Of a DNA stretch of 64,000 nt, positions 35,691-46,900 are shown piece after piece. The notes beneath the pieces were generated by a model, which saw only the letters and a program-made list of their open reading frames with translations, was not told the origin of the DNA and did no database searches. This DNA is from Paenibacillus glycanilyticus (GTDB taxonomy: Bacteria; Bacillota; Bacilli; Paenibacillales; Paenibacillaceae). The stretch is taken from the NCBI RefSeq assembly GCF_030161375.1, contig NZ_BSSQ01000005.1, forward strand, positions 1 to 64,000. Direction: 5' to 3'. Each line of letters begins with the position of its first letter. The stretch's first letter is position 1. Made by a program: the position numbers and the translations under genes.

Positions 35691-38600
35691 TTATTTCAGA
35701 TAGAGGTTATACAAGAATACCGCCGCTTCCGCGCGGGTTGCCGCTTGCCCTGGATTAAGCTTCCCTGCAGAGCCGTGGATCAAGCCTGCCTCAACCAGCG
35801 AAGCCAGGTTTTGCAAAGCATAACCGGATACTTGCGCTTTGTCTTTGAACGCGGCTAATGTCGCCGTCGATTGCGGAGCTTCAAGCTTGCCAAGCTTCTC
35901 TAGAGCCCGGGCGGCCATAACCATCATATCTTGTCTCGTAATCGGCGCGTCCGGATGGAATAAGTTGTTGTTGCCGCCTTTGATGATGCCTAGCGCTTTG
36001 GCCGCGTTCAACAATTCAGAACGGGAATCGGCTGCCGCAACGTCCTCAAAGGTTCCGCTTGACTTCGCGGATAATCCTAACGCTTTCATCAAGGATACCG
36101 CGAAGTCCGCTCTTGTCATTGAGCTGCCCGGTGCAAACTTCGTTTGCGAGATAACTCCCTTGGAGGCTAGAATTTCTATTTGTTTCTTCGCCCAATCGTA
36201 GCCCGCGAGATCCGTGAAGCTCTTCTGAACAAAAACGACGGCGTATTCGCTGAAGTGGGTCGTCATGAAGTTCACGCTGCCGGTTGCCGAATCGTATTTC
36301 GCGTTCGGAACGGCAATGGCTTTGCCTTGACCGTCGATGTACCAGATCGTAATATGTTCCGGATCAGCCAATTCGGCCGCGGAAGGTTTATACGGAACGG
36401 AAACGGTTATCGGATGATCCGGATCGTTCCAAGTTACGACTTTACCGTCCAGCTTCAGCGACAGGTCAATGACCGGATGATCACCGATGGATGCCTTCAG
36501 GCTGTCGTCCATGCCATCCGTTGTAACCGTCTTAATGCTCAGCGTTACGGTTGCCGCATTCGCGGAGCCGATTCCGCTTTGAATACCGGACGGAATCGTC
36601 AGTGTTCCGGCAGCGGTTTGAATAACAATTGCTTTGCCCGCCGGTAAAGATTGCAAGAGCGAGGCGGGAACGCTAACGTTATAACCACGTGCGCCATTTA
36701 CAGCTGGAATGACGATTGTCGGCTTGTTTGTACCCGACAGCAAAGAGCTCAAATATGACGTTGGAATCGTCAGAGAAGCTTCCCCGGTAGCAGGATCCAG
36801 AATTGGAGTTAAGCTACTCGATGTGGTTCCCCCTGTCGGCGTTGGTGGCGGCGTAGTGGTAGTTCCTCCGTCATCTTCTTTCGCTGCAAAGTGAAGCATC
36901 CCCCACGGGTTGCGGTTCTTCGAGTCGGAGTCGTTGCCGTTCCACGCATATTGCGAATAGCGGGTTCCGCCTGCGCCGGAAAGATCGAAGCCCATGTCAT
37001 ATCGCATTGGAGTGCCTAGGACAAGACTGCCGTCCGTGCTGAAGGCATCTGCAGGCAAGCCGATCGCGGAGAGCGGAATAGCTGCTTCCAGAATCCAGCC
37101 CTTATTGTCGGACGCCAATTTCGCTTTCACATTCACTGGCGACTGGGAAGCGAAGCTTGGTCCATTGACCCAATATGCAGCTGCCGAAACGCTGCCGTCA
37201 CTGTTTTTGTTGACGCCAAGAAGCAATTGCGAATCGGTACCAAGCATGCTGCCAGGAGTTGACGCAACATCTTGCGGTCCGAAGAACAGCTCAAGCCCGT
37301 CACCATTCCACATATCCGCTGGATTGCCTGCTACGCCGCCATTTGCTGCCCTGTTTGTCCCCGACGTTACGCGGGCCTGAATGTAGAAGTTCTCATTGTC
37401 CCAAGTCACGGCCATATTGCCCGACACGTTTGGATCGGGAATAGCCGGTCCCGATACTTGATCTATCGCTGTCAGAGTCGCCTTTTTCGAAAAATCGCTC
37501 CAATCCGCGAAATCGCCGATGACCGGCGCGGTAGCGGTTTGAGGCGCTGCCATCACCTTGTGCGTGTCGCGTTCGGTCGCTGCACTTCTATTTGGAGCCG
37601 CATAAGGCTTGACGCTTCCCGCAAGCAATTTGTAAACATTGTAATGGTTCTGCATGGCAAGCTCATTAAATGCCTCAACCGGTCTGTTCGTCACGTCAAC
37701 GAAACCGTACGCTCCGGACTCGCCGTTATTAGGACCGTTGAAGTAACGTCCGGTTGGTGCCTGATCGAGCCAAGTGAACCAATCGCTGCCTACCACGACG
37801 CCCGTCGCGATGGCATTCTCCAAATAGTCGCTGTACATCTGGCCCTTCGCCGTTGGGCTAGACACCGGTTGGCTGCCGTTTGGCAACACGCTTGTGTCGG
37901 AATAGTGCCACTCGGAGAGGATGATCGGCGTGCTGTCGGACCAATCGTAGATCTGTTTAAGCCAAGCTGTATCTAGCGAGTTCGTGTAGTAGTTGTAAGT
38001 AATAGCGTCTACGTTGCCAGCGGTTGCTTCCGCCAAATCCTGAGCGAGCGCGGTGTTCCGGAGAGATCCGGCAAACCAGCGGTCGCCAAGCTGCATATGA
38101 TTCGGATCATATGCCTTGCCAGTCTGGTAGATGGTGCTATATTCGGTTTGGAGATAATACTTGGTAAAGTTATTGATATCGCTCGAAGCGGCGGATGTGC
38201 TCATCTTCAGCGTGCCGCTCGCCAGATCATTAAAGCTCGAGAAGTTTGTCTTCCACGCCGTATTAAACGCTGCGATATCATCGCCGTACTGATCGCTCAT
38301 CCAGCTAGCCAGCTCATTTCTGGTGCCACTGCCAACAGAAGAGGAACCAAGGAGCGTGCTGCTGAACGAATCGTAAGGAAGTTCATTCTCAAACATGTAA
38401 CCGATCAGCATCTTATCATTCGCGTGGCCGGATATAGCCCCGCCATAACCGGCATTTAAGCTGCTCTGCCAATTCGGACTAAACACGTCGAACAGTCTGG
38501 AGCTGCCGATATGCGGGGTTTGCGCCATGGCAGAATCGAGAACTTCGAAATACGGCGTTGTTGTGCTCGCGTCGCCGGACCACATGCCTAAGGAATTGAA

Positions 38601-40640
38601 GCCTAATTGCTTCTCGTTGTAGATCTGATCCTCGCGCCAAGCATTGACGTCAAACGGTTTGCCCGTTTCCTGCTCGATGTTGTACACATATGGCGAAAAG
38701 GTATCTTCGCCCCTCCAGGCTTTGCTGTCCGGGTCGTAGGCCGGAAGCTGGTCGTACTCCCATTTAATGCCCGTAAGATCGGCATAAGTCTCGTTCGGAT
38801 CGGTCACTGTCGCTCCCAGCTGGAAGTACAAGTTGCCTAACGGGTCAACCATTACAGCCTCAGGGTTGCCGTCATTATTAACATCCGCATGGCTGGAATA
38901 GAAGTAACCGGTCGCTTCAAAGCCGTATTCAGACCCGCTGCCGGCCAAACCGCCATAACTGTCCCGGTCAGTCGGTGGGCTCAAGGAACTGAAGTACGAT
39001 TCATTTTGCTCCGGAACCATCGCAAGCTCTTCATCGCTCGTGATCTTGGCATGCGGACGATTGTCGTTTGGCGTATACGGAGAATCAATCATTTGCCCGT
39101 ATTTGTCTACGATTGCGGAGGCGTTAGGGTCGCTTCCGCTGGCACCGTTTCGAGGAACAATGGTGAACATCGTTCCGTCCGTATTGGTATACCAAGCACC
39201 GGCGCTTGTTCCAATAGCGGGATCTCCGGGTACATTCTCAAAATCCTCCTGGAATAAGACCGTATCGGCCGTCGTGTCGGTAATGACAATGTTGTCCACG
39301 TACACGTTGCCGCCCGATGCCGCGTTCACCACCAAGGTATAATCGTTCTGATCGTCATCCGGCACAACGAAGGTAACCGAGCCATTCTGCCAAGTGTTGC
39401 TTGCTGCTACCGATAGTTGCGACAAGGTTGCCCACGACTTATTTTCCACCTTGAAGTCGGCTGAGCTGTAACCAATTCCCTCGAGGTTAAACTCGTAAGT
39501 GTCGCCGGGAACCAACTCGCCCAGATGCGCCGTCACATTGCCTTCGCCTGAGTTGATTCTCAGTACTTTGCTGGAAGTACCGGCAGCCTCGCTAATCGGA
39601 ACGACGGAGAAGATCCCGTTTGTACCGGTGTACCAGTTATCATTCCCTTTGCCGATAATTGGCGTATTAGGCACATTCTCGAAACCATCGGCAAAGAACG
39701 TTGCGCCCTCAGCATCGGTAACGGTCATATTGTTGATATAGACCTGTCCCGCCGATGCGGCGCTAATAAACATATAGTATCCTGCGCCTTCAGGCTGGCC
39801 CGCCGGTGTCGTGAAGGTCGCCGTGTAAGTGGTCCAAGACGTTGACGGACCTACAGTGATTGACGATCCGGACAGAGTAGACCAAGGAGTATCCGAATTC
39901 TCGTCAGACTGGAACTTGATGTCGGCCGTCCCCGAGCCCATCGCCTGGAACGAGTAAGTATAGGTGGAACCCGCAGCAAACTCCTTCGTTCCCCAGCTCA
40001 TGTTCCCGCTGCCGGTATCTGCTTTGAGCACGTAGTTGTCTACAACTGCAGGAACCGGGCCTACGGCGTCATTCTTGGAAACAACGGAGAAAATACCTGT
40101 AGTTGTCGTATACCAGCTATCGTTTCCTTTACCTATTGCCGGTGTGTCTGCAATGCTGTTGAAATCTTCCGAGTAATAGGTCTCGTCGGCGGTAGTGTCC
40201 GTAATCACGACGTTATCGACATAAACGTTGCCGCCCGTCGCGGAACCAAAGTAAAAGTCGGCACCTCCGGCTTGGTCCTCAGGCGCGGTAAACGTACCTG
40301 TGTAGCTGGTCCAATTGGCGGAAGGTTCAATCGAGACCCTCGAACCGGCTAAATCCGTATACTGCAGCGGGCTGCCCCACTGCCAGTTATACTGAACGAA
40401 CACACTAGCCGTCCCCGTACCCATTGCCTCTAAGGAATACGTGTACTCGTGGCCCGAGATGATATCGTTCGCGTCCCAGCCATGGCTGATAACACCGGAT
40501 CCTACTCCGATCTTCAATACATTGTCGGCGGAGTCCGCATAAGCAGACCTGAGCCCGCCCGAGATCATCGATAACAGCATAGCCATAATGACCATCATGA
40601 CGGTCCATTTATTTATCCTTGAATTCCTTTTAAGAGTCAT
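35691..40640 (-). CDS. SLH-anchored clan GH-A glycosidase with carbohydrate-binding modules
   Basis: 1649 residues; the ATG at 40638-40640 follows TGGAGGA and opens a signal peptide ending near RSAYADS. Three CBM4/9/22-like jelly-roll modules (each about 150 residues, with the recurrent NVYVDNVVITDTTAD segment) fill residues 30-480. The catalytic TIM-barrel (about 490-1040) has a candidate acid/base glutamate in GYMFENELPYD (about 752) and nucleophile in IILSEWHYSD (about 909), as in GH-A families; the arrangement reminds me of agarases (GH50/GH86). A CBM9-like domain follows (about 1050-1250, MAVTWDNENFYIQARV). Then come a Pro/Thr linker, a stalk domain also present in the 40970-47518 protein, and three SLH domains (about 1470-1649). 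It should degrade a polysaccharide at the cell surface. Confidence 0.85.
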   Translation of the reverse strand: MTLKRNSRINKWTVMMVIMAMLLSMISGGLRSAYADSADNVLKIGVGSGVISHGWDANDIISGHEYTYSLEAMGTGTASVFVQYNWQWGSPLQYTDLAGSRVSIEPSANWTSYTGTFTAPEDQAGGADFYFGSATGGNVYVDNVVITDTTADETYYSEDFNSIADTPAIGKGNDSWYTTTTGIFSVVSKNDAVGPVPAVVDNYVLKADTGSGNMSWGTKEFAAGSTYTYSFQAMGSGTADIKFQSDENSDTPWSTLSGSSITVGPSTSWTTYTATFTTPAGQPEGAGYYMFISAASAGQVYINNMTVTDAEGATFFADGFENVPNTPIIGKGNDNWYTGTNGIFSVVPISEAAGTSSKVLRINSGEGNVTAHLGELVPGDTYEFNLEGIGYSSADFKVENKSWATLSQLSVAASNTWQNGSVTFVVPDDDQNDYTLVVNAASGGNVYVDNIVITDTTADTVLFQEDFENVPGDPAIGTSAGAWYTNTDGTMFTIVPRNGASGSDPNASAIVDKYGQMIDSPYTPNDNRPHAKITSDEELAMVPEQNESYFSSLSPPTDRDSYGGLAGSGSEYGFEATGYFYSSHADVNNDGNPEAVMVDPLGNLYFQLGATVTDPNETYADLTGIKWEYDQLPAYDPDSKAWRGEDTFSPYVYNIEQETGKPFDVNAWREDQIYNEKQLGFNSLGMWSGDASTTTPYFEVLDSAMAQTPHIGSSRLFDVFSPNWQSSLNAGYGGAISGHANDKMLIGYMFENELPYDSFSSTLLGSSSVGSGTRNELASWMSDQYGDDIAAFNTAWKTNFSSFNDLASGTLKMSTSAASSDINNFTKYYLQTEYSTIYQTGKAYDPNHMQLGDRWFAGSLRNTALAQDLAEATAGNVDAITYNYYTNSLDTAWLKQIYDWSDSTPIILSEWHYSDTSVLPNGSQPVSSPTAKGQMYSDYLENAIATGVVVGSDWFTWLDQAPTGRYFNGPNNGESGAYGFVDVTNRPVEAFNELAMQNHYNVYKLLAGSVKPYAAPNRSAATERDTHKVMAAPQTATAPVIGDFADWSDFSKKATLTAIDQVSGPAIPDPNVSGNMAVTWDNENFYIQARVTSGTNRAANGGVAGNPADMWNGDGLELFFGPQDVASTPGSMLGTDSQLLLGVNKNSDGSVSAAAYWVNGPSFASQSPVNVKAKLASDNKGWILEAAIPLSAIGLPADAFSTDGSLVLGTPMRYDMGFDLSGAGGTRYSQYAWNGNDSDSKNRNPWGMLHFAAKEDDGGTTTTPPPTPTGGTTSSSLTPILDPATGEASLTIPTSYLSSLLSGTNKPTIVIPAVNGARGYNVSVPASLLQSLPAGKAIVIQTAAGTLTIPSGIQSGIGSANAATVTLSIKTVTTDGMDDSLKASIGDHPVIDLSLKLDGKVVTWNDPDHPITVSVPYKPSAAELADPEHITIWYIDGQGKAIAVPNAKYDSATGSVNFMTTHFSEYAVVFVQKSFTDLAGYDWAKKQIEILASKGVISQTKFAPGSSMTRADFAVSLMKALGLSAKSSGTFEDVAAADSRSELLNAAKALGIIKGGNNNLFHPDAPITRQDMMVMAARALEKLGKLEAPQSTATLAAFKDKAQVSGYALQNLASLVEAGLIHGSAGKLNPGQAATRAEAAVFLYNLYLK

Positions 40641-40668
40641 TCGCCAATCCTCCAACCAATTTAATGGT

Positions 40669-40683
40669 ATAAAGCGCTTACGA
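40669..40683 (-). promoter_or_regulatory. cre-like site before the GH-A SLH gene
   Basis: On the minus strand TCGTAAGCGCTTTAT contains the core GTAAGCGCTT of the CcpA operator consensus. It is about 30 bases upstream of the start codon. Confidence 0.4.
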
Positions 40684-40722
40684 AACTATCTTTTAGCAAA
40701 ATGCAGGAACAAGCGATATAGA

Positions 40723-40755
40723 TTATTTCGAAACGAGCGTTTCTCTATCTGCCAT
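40723..40755 (-). CDS. Possible 10-residue leader peptide
   Basis: A strong AAAGGGGGAAG site is followed by an ATG (40753-40755) and the short frame MADRETLVSK before a TAA. It lies in the 330-base gap upstream of the GH-A SLH gene, ahead of the cre-like site. The strength of the binding site against the shortness of the frame suggests a leader peptide or the decayed start of a lost gene. The rest of the gap (40756-40890) shows nothing else I can name. Confidence 0.3.
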   Translation of the reverse strand: MADRETLVSK

Positions 40756-40890
40756 CGACTTCCCCCTTTTGTGCGGATGGTATGATCAGTTTTATTTTAG
40801 GGCGATGTAAGCCCTTTCACTAGGTTACGGTTTTATGATTTGGTGCACTTTTCGATACACCGTTATTTTTTTCATCCAATTGAACAAAAA

Positions 40891-40923
40891 AGAAGACTGT
40901 CGAGATGATCTCGACAGTCTTCT
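40891..40923. terminator. Terminator after the PHP SLH gene
   Basis: AGAAGACTGTCGAGA (40891-40905) and its complement (40909-40923) form a perfect 15-bp stem with a 3-base loop, followed on the minus strand by TTTTTTG. Confidence 0.9.
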
Positions 40924-40969
40924 AGGCCACTAATTTGCGGCTTCTTTCTTGTATAAAAGCATGTCTCTT

Positions 40970-43900
40970 CTAGTTCCCTAACAAGTTATACAGCACTTGA
41001 GCGATTTCCGCCCTAGTAGTTGTATGAGTAGGATTAAGCTTGCCATTGCTGCCGCCAACGATACCCGACTTAACGAGCAACGTCATCGCGTCCGTCGCCC
41101 ATGATGCTACTTGTCCAGAGTCATTGAAGTCGGAGAGATTCTTGCCGGTTTCGCCCTGAGGGAGCTTTCCAATAACCTTCAAAGCGTTGTACAGCAGGGT
41201 GAACATCTCTTGACGGGTAATCTCCTTGCCCGGCGCGTACATGTTGTTTCCTACGCCGGTAGCGATACCAAGACGTTTGGCCGTTGCCAGGTAGTTGGTG
41301 TAATAAGTATTGCCCGCGTCCGAGAAGTTGTCCGTCGCGTTTGTATCCGGGGTAATGCCATAGGCTCTCATCATAAGGACGATAAAATCGCCGCGCGACA
41401 GCTTAGCATCAGGGTTGAAAATACCGTTCCCCGTCCCTGTTGTGATGCCTCTTGCCGCAATGAAACTTACGGCTTTGCTGTACCATGCGCTTCCAACAAC
41501 ATCGTTAAAGCTCACTTTGTTATAAGCCACCGCGTAGTTGCTGAAATGGGTGGTAGTATAAGTAACCACGCCGTTAACCGCGTCATAATGTCCGTTAGGA
41601 ACATTGATCACGTTGCCGCTGTCGTCAATGTACCACACGACGATGCTCTCCGGATGAGCAAGTTCAGCAGATGTCGGAGAATAAGGAATAGATACCGTCA
41701 CCGGTGCATTAGGGTTGTTCCACGCAATCGGTTTGCCGTCGATAGACAGAGTAATCTGTACCAATGGCTTATCGCCGATTGCGGTTTTAACATCTCCAGG
41801 AAGCCCGGATTTATCGCCCTGACCAATGGAAATGCCCGCTTTGCTTCCGCTTACGCCAGTAAGGCCTGTCAGCATATTCGAAGGAACGGTCACGCTGCCC
41901 TTATCGGTAGTGAAAGCGATGCTGCCTTGCAGATCGGACTTATTCAGACTTTGGACAGGGATGTCCAAGCTGTAAGTTTGAACATCCGGAACGGATGGAA
42001 CTGTGATAACGGTCGTTTTCCCAGCTGTCATAAGATTGCTGCCTGCGCCAACATCCACGGTTGCGCTATGGTTATTCTTATCAACCTTGACCTGCAGCGT
42101 AGAATTCGAACCGTTAACATTAACTTGTGCCGTATAATCAGGCGTGCTTTCTACCGGACCCGTTGGAACGGTAGACGCAGAAACGATCGTGACATTAAAT
42201 GTTGTTGTCTTGCCGCCAACCGTTACCGTAACGGTCTTAGTACCGGTAGTTGTACTGTCAAATCCGCTAATATTGGCCGATGTGATGGCAACAGGGCTAC
42301 TGGTTGTATCACTGTAGGATGCCGTAACTACCAGTCCTGCAAGATCCAAACTCTCTCCAACCTTATATTGCGTTTTTGCAGGCAGAGTTGTCACCGCAAT
42401 GCTTGTTAACGAAACATTCATGATTTCGGCACGGTCTCTGACCCTGATTCTTGGGTGCATATCCGAGTCGCTGACGACTTCGCCGATCGAAGCCAAACCG
42501 GCTACGGAAACGGATGCTCCCTCTGTAATGAAGGAAAGCGACGTTCCTTTTGTAATGTATCCGTTAATGAATACGATGGCCGGTCCGGATCCGTCATTAA
42601 TTGTAAATTGGTTGATTGTTCCGTCATTGTCTTTGTAAATATCGGACACGACGCCTCTTGTTCTTACCAACAGTCCCGTATTGTCAGAGGACACGGAAGC
42701 AGCTGTGGTGAGAGAAGTTGGCGCAAGCTTATGAATGCTTGGATCCAAAATAGTGAAGTTGCTTACCGTAAGTTCCACTTCGCCTTGATAATGCGCGATC
42801 GTGCCGCTAAACCTTGCTTTTTGTCCTTCTTGGATACCTGAGGCAACCGGGAATAGGTTAATGCCGCCCGTTGCATCCTGCGCATAAATCGTATCAAAGA
42901 AGCCTTTGTTTGTATCCGGATTTGCGCTTTGCGTATTTACCTCGCTTGTTGTTGTTGCTTCAATAATAACTTCCGTTCCATCCGGCAGATTCTTCGCATC
43001 CGCAATGCTTGTAACCGTCAGCGGATTAACCGTTTTATAAAGATTATCCATAATATTGTAATTGGCATACGGCAAAGTCCCTGCGTTTTCTTGCGTGACC
43101 TGGATCTCAAAGTTACTCATGAATGATCCGCCGGCAACGACAACAAGCGAAGTTTTACCGTTCGAATGCGTAATCACTTCAGATGCCGCGAGCAGCTTTT
43201 CTTCCGGATTCGTTGCAATCTCGCTGTTTGAATTGACATACTTCGGAATATACAGCTTGTCCGAACTTACTCCCTTATCCGTTTGTGGATTCGTTCCAGC
43301 TGCAACGAATGGGAAGATATCAATGCCCGGTCCAGTTCCGTAACCAAAGTTGTCATTGTCGGTTTCGGCCGAATAAGTGGTCGGGAATCCGAAGACGAGC
43401 GGGCTGACCGTTGTAGGCAATGTTGAGGTTCTCTTGCCAGTCGTCGGATCAACGGCATAAATCGTAGAACCTGAATATTGGCTGTAGGTCTGTCCGTCAA
43501 CAACGCCTTGCATCAACGGATTATTTAAATTGAGCTCCGTCGGATACAGTCGATACGCTTGTCCGCCGTTCTTATCATCGTCCATAACCTCATCGTCGCC
43601 TTCGCGTAGCGTGGAACCGATGGCTGCCAGAACGTCATTCTGCAGTTCGGACATATGTTTCTTAGGCGATGCCGAGTCCGCGTTTGAGATTTCCGCGTAG
43701 TCTGCGATATTTCCGAAGACTAGCGTATTCCCGTTCTCCGAGAAGGCTTTGAGCGCCGCGATTTCCTCAGCGGAATAGTTCACCGGATTTAACCATGCGC
43801 TAACGCTTTTTCTGGATGGGGCATTCAAGATGATCATTTTATATTTCGGATTGCTGGTTGCCGCGATTAATTGGGCCGAAGTATTGAGCTGTACAACTCT

Positions 43901-46900
43901 TACGCCGTTTGATCCGGCGAGTGTCATCATATTGCCCATGGAGTTCGGATAGCTTCCTCCGCTGACGTATTCATTGCCATGCGAAGCATCTAGCCCCACA
44001 TACGAGACGGAATCTATGTTGCTAACCTTCATCGTACTGGTTGCCGTATACGTCTTGTCTACACCGTTCACCGTAATAACGGCGCTAATCGTGATAGTCT
44101 TGGTTCCCGCAGTCGTTGGCGTATAGCTGAATACATGATTCGCGTTGCCCGAGGATGCGATGCTTGTACCCGGCGTAAACGTTTGGCTCGCTCCGGAATC
44201 TCCGTCTACCTCATAAGAAATAGATTTAAGAGTGACAGCCGTACTTTCGTTGTTGAAGAAATTAGTCGTTAAATTTAATGCTTCTGTAGTAACTGGCATA
44301 GTCGAGCTGTTGCTCACCGAGGTAATGCCGACCTTCGGCGCAGAACCAAGCCAGATTGGCGCCGTGACAGCGATGAATCCTTTGTTGTCCGTAACGATTG
44401 CGAAATAATAGCCCGGAGTCGGCGCGTTCATCGAATAGGTGTAATCCGCGTTATTCGTTCCGACAGGGTAATTCTTCTGATCAACGATAGCTCCGCCTGT
44501 GCTGATCAGCTGGATCGATGCGATATCGCTGGTCGCTACGTCAGGATTTCTATTGCTAGCCGTTATCGTAATATCCGCGGTTGCAGGGGCAGTATCCAAT
44601 ATGGCGCCCATGCTATAGGTGTCCTTGCCGTCATTCAGATGATAGGTAACGTCTAAGTCTCTGTTCTCCGTCGACCATACGGAACGGTCGCGCAATGCCT
44701 GATAAATGCCGCTTAACGTAAAGTCGTTTGTGTAAACAACCGTCGCGATGGTATTGGATGTTCCCCAGCCTTTTTTATGATTATCGCCGTTGTTGGTTGG
44801 GGCTACGTGCCATCCTTTATCCAAAGCCAGAACAAACTGGTCTACCGACCTGAAGTATCCGCCGGAGCCAACGGCGCCTTCGCCGTTACCTGCTTCAACA
44901 AGCGTTACTTTATCGTCAATCTCATCCTCGTAATAGCCGAAATTCGAGAAGTTGCCGAATGTAGTGCCGGGATGATTAAGCTGCGAGATCGAGCCCGGCG
45001 TACTCTCAAGCATTTTATAGTAGGTTTGAAGGCCGCCATCGTTCGTCTTGTTATTTAAGGTCGCGTTGTTACGGCTGACAAAACCTGTGGTGTTGAACGT
45101 ATTCATGTGGCCGGGACCGCCGGACCATGTCATCTCGAAGCCGTAGTCGGTTACGAAAGCAGGAGTGGCTGCATCCTCCGCTGCCTTCTTGCCGGCAAGC
45201 CAAGCGGCATTGCTTGAGTTGTAATCATTAATGTTATGGTCCTTCGTGACATCATAAGATGCCGTATCATAAGAATTGGAGTGGTCCGTTACGATAAAGA
45301 AATCGAATTTACCTTCATCTCTTGCGTAAGCATAAGCCTCGGGCAAAGTGCCTAGACCGTCCGAGTTAATCGTATGCGCGTGAAGGGAACCGTAATAGTT
45401 CTTCTCCCCGCCGGCGGCTTTCTTCGCCGTGTAGGTAAAGGTTGTAGAATCGCTGTCCAAATAATTGGCAAGCGTTGCCTTGGCAACGATTCTTACCGGG
45501 AAATAAGAAGCATCCATCGCAATAGGAGCCGAATAGGTTTGATCGGCTGTGCCCACTAGCGTACCGTCTGTGGACGTATAAGAATTTTTGTAAATCGAAT
45601 ACTGAATGGTTGCATCTGCCGTAGATGATGTTAATGCGACAGGAGTTGCGGCTGTGATGGCAGAGCTTCCTGGGTTTGCGATTACGTTAGCGGCCTTGCT
45701 TTGCGTATAGGTAAAAGTCTGAGCCGCTGTTGTATACGTGCCGTCCGAAGCTGTTGCCGTAATCGTTGCCGTTCCGCTAAGGAAGGCATCCACTGTAACT
45801 TCGACCGAGTTGCCGGTACTCGTTACGGCATTTCCTCCGTTTACGCTGTACGTTATGGTCGCGCCAGTTGTTGGAGTGGACAAGGTCACTTTCGAATTAA
45901 GCGGCACTGCCGTTCTGGTAGGTACGCTGGCAGCCATAAACTCAACGGTCGGTGCCGTAGTAGCTACGATATCTGCCGCGTTTGAGGAAAACAGCTGTAC
46001 GCCATTGTAATAACTTGCAACGGCATTCGTAATGTTTACATAACTTCCGTTGACGCCAACTGTACTATCGATACCTTTGCTCCGCAAAGCAGATGTTATA
46101 CCAGCTTGGCTTACTGCATGATTAAAGTAACTTGCACTATTAGTTCCACCGACATTGTCGAGTTTAACCGTGTCGAATGCAACCAGCATTCCCTCATAAG
46201 TTCTGTCCTCGAGTTGGCTGAACATGATTTTGATTGGAGTTGGAGGTGTCGGATTACTGCTACGCACAACTACATTTGTTGCCACATCATCCGGTACAAT
46301 TTCCATCAAGCCGTTAAACAGCGTTGTTTTCCCGTAAACATAGATTTCCTTGCCTACATAAGAAGAGAGGTTTGCGCCACCTTTAAAAATAAGGATACCG
46401 CTGCCGGCATTCATTCCGTCCTGCATATAAAGGCTCGTATTCCCGTTCAAGTAAGTACCAATGCCTTTAACCCATACATACTCCCCGGCAGACAGCTTCT
46501 TGGCGTCCGCGTTTGGCGTGATGGTCTGCTGATTGTAGGATAAAGTAAGGACGTCTGTTGGCAGAAGCGTTGAAGACTTCGCTACAACCTTAACGACAAA
46601 AGGGTTGGTTCCCGTAAATCCGCCTTCGGAAAGAGCCGTGAAAGGCGCTGTGTATAATTTGGTAGAACCGCCGACGGTTGTCGCTGGAGTCGTTCCGTCT
46701 GTTGTATAGAAGATTTGCGCATTTGCATCCGCATTGGATAAAGAGATTGGCGTAACATCCAAGATGGCGCCGGTTGTATTCGGCGTTGCCGTTACGGTTG
46801 GCGTAGTAAGTTCCGGAATCTTGGCACCGTAGATTTGAACGCCGTTAATATTGCTGGTACCGCCCGAACCTACTGTGCCGCCTCCTTCTGAGACTTCCGA

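Noticed and set aside
40641..40969. Riboswitch or structured RNA in the 330-base gap
   Set aside because: Apart from the terminator, the cre-like site and the tiny frame, no conserved aptamer-like helices could be recognised by eye.
41111..42409. Long plus-strand frame of 432 codons
   Set aside because: Antisense to the stalk and SLH region of the PHP surface protein gene; no signal, motif or binding site supports it.
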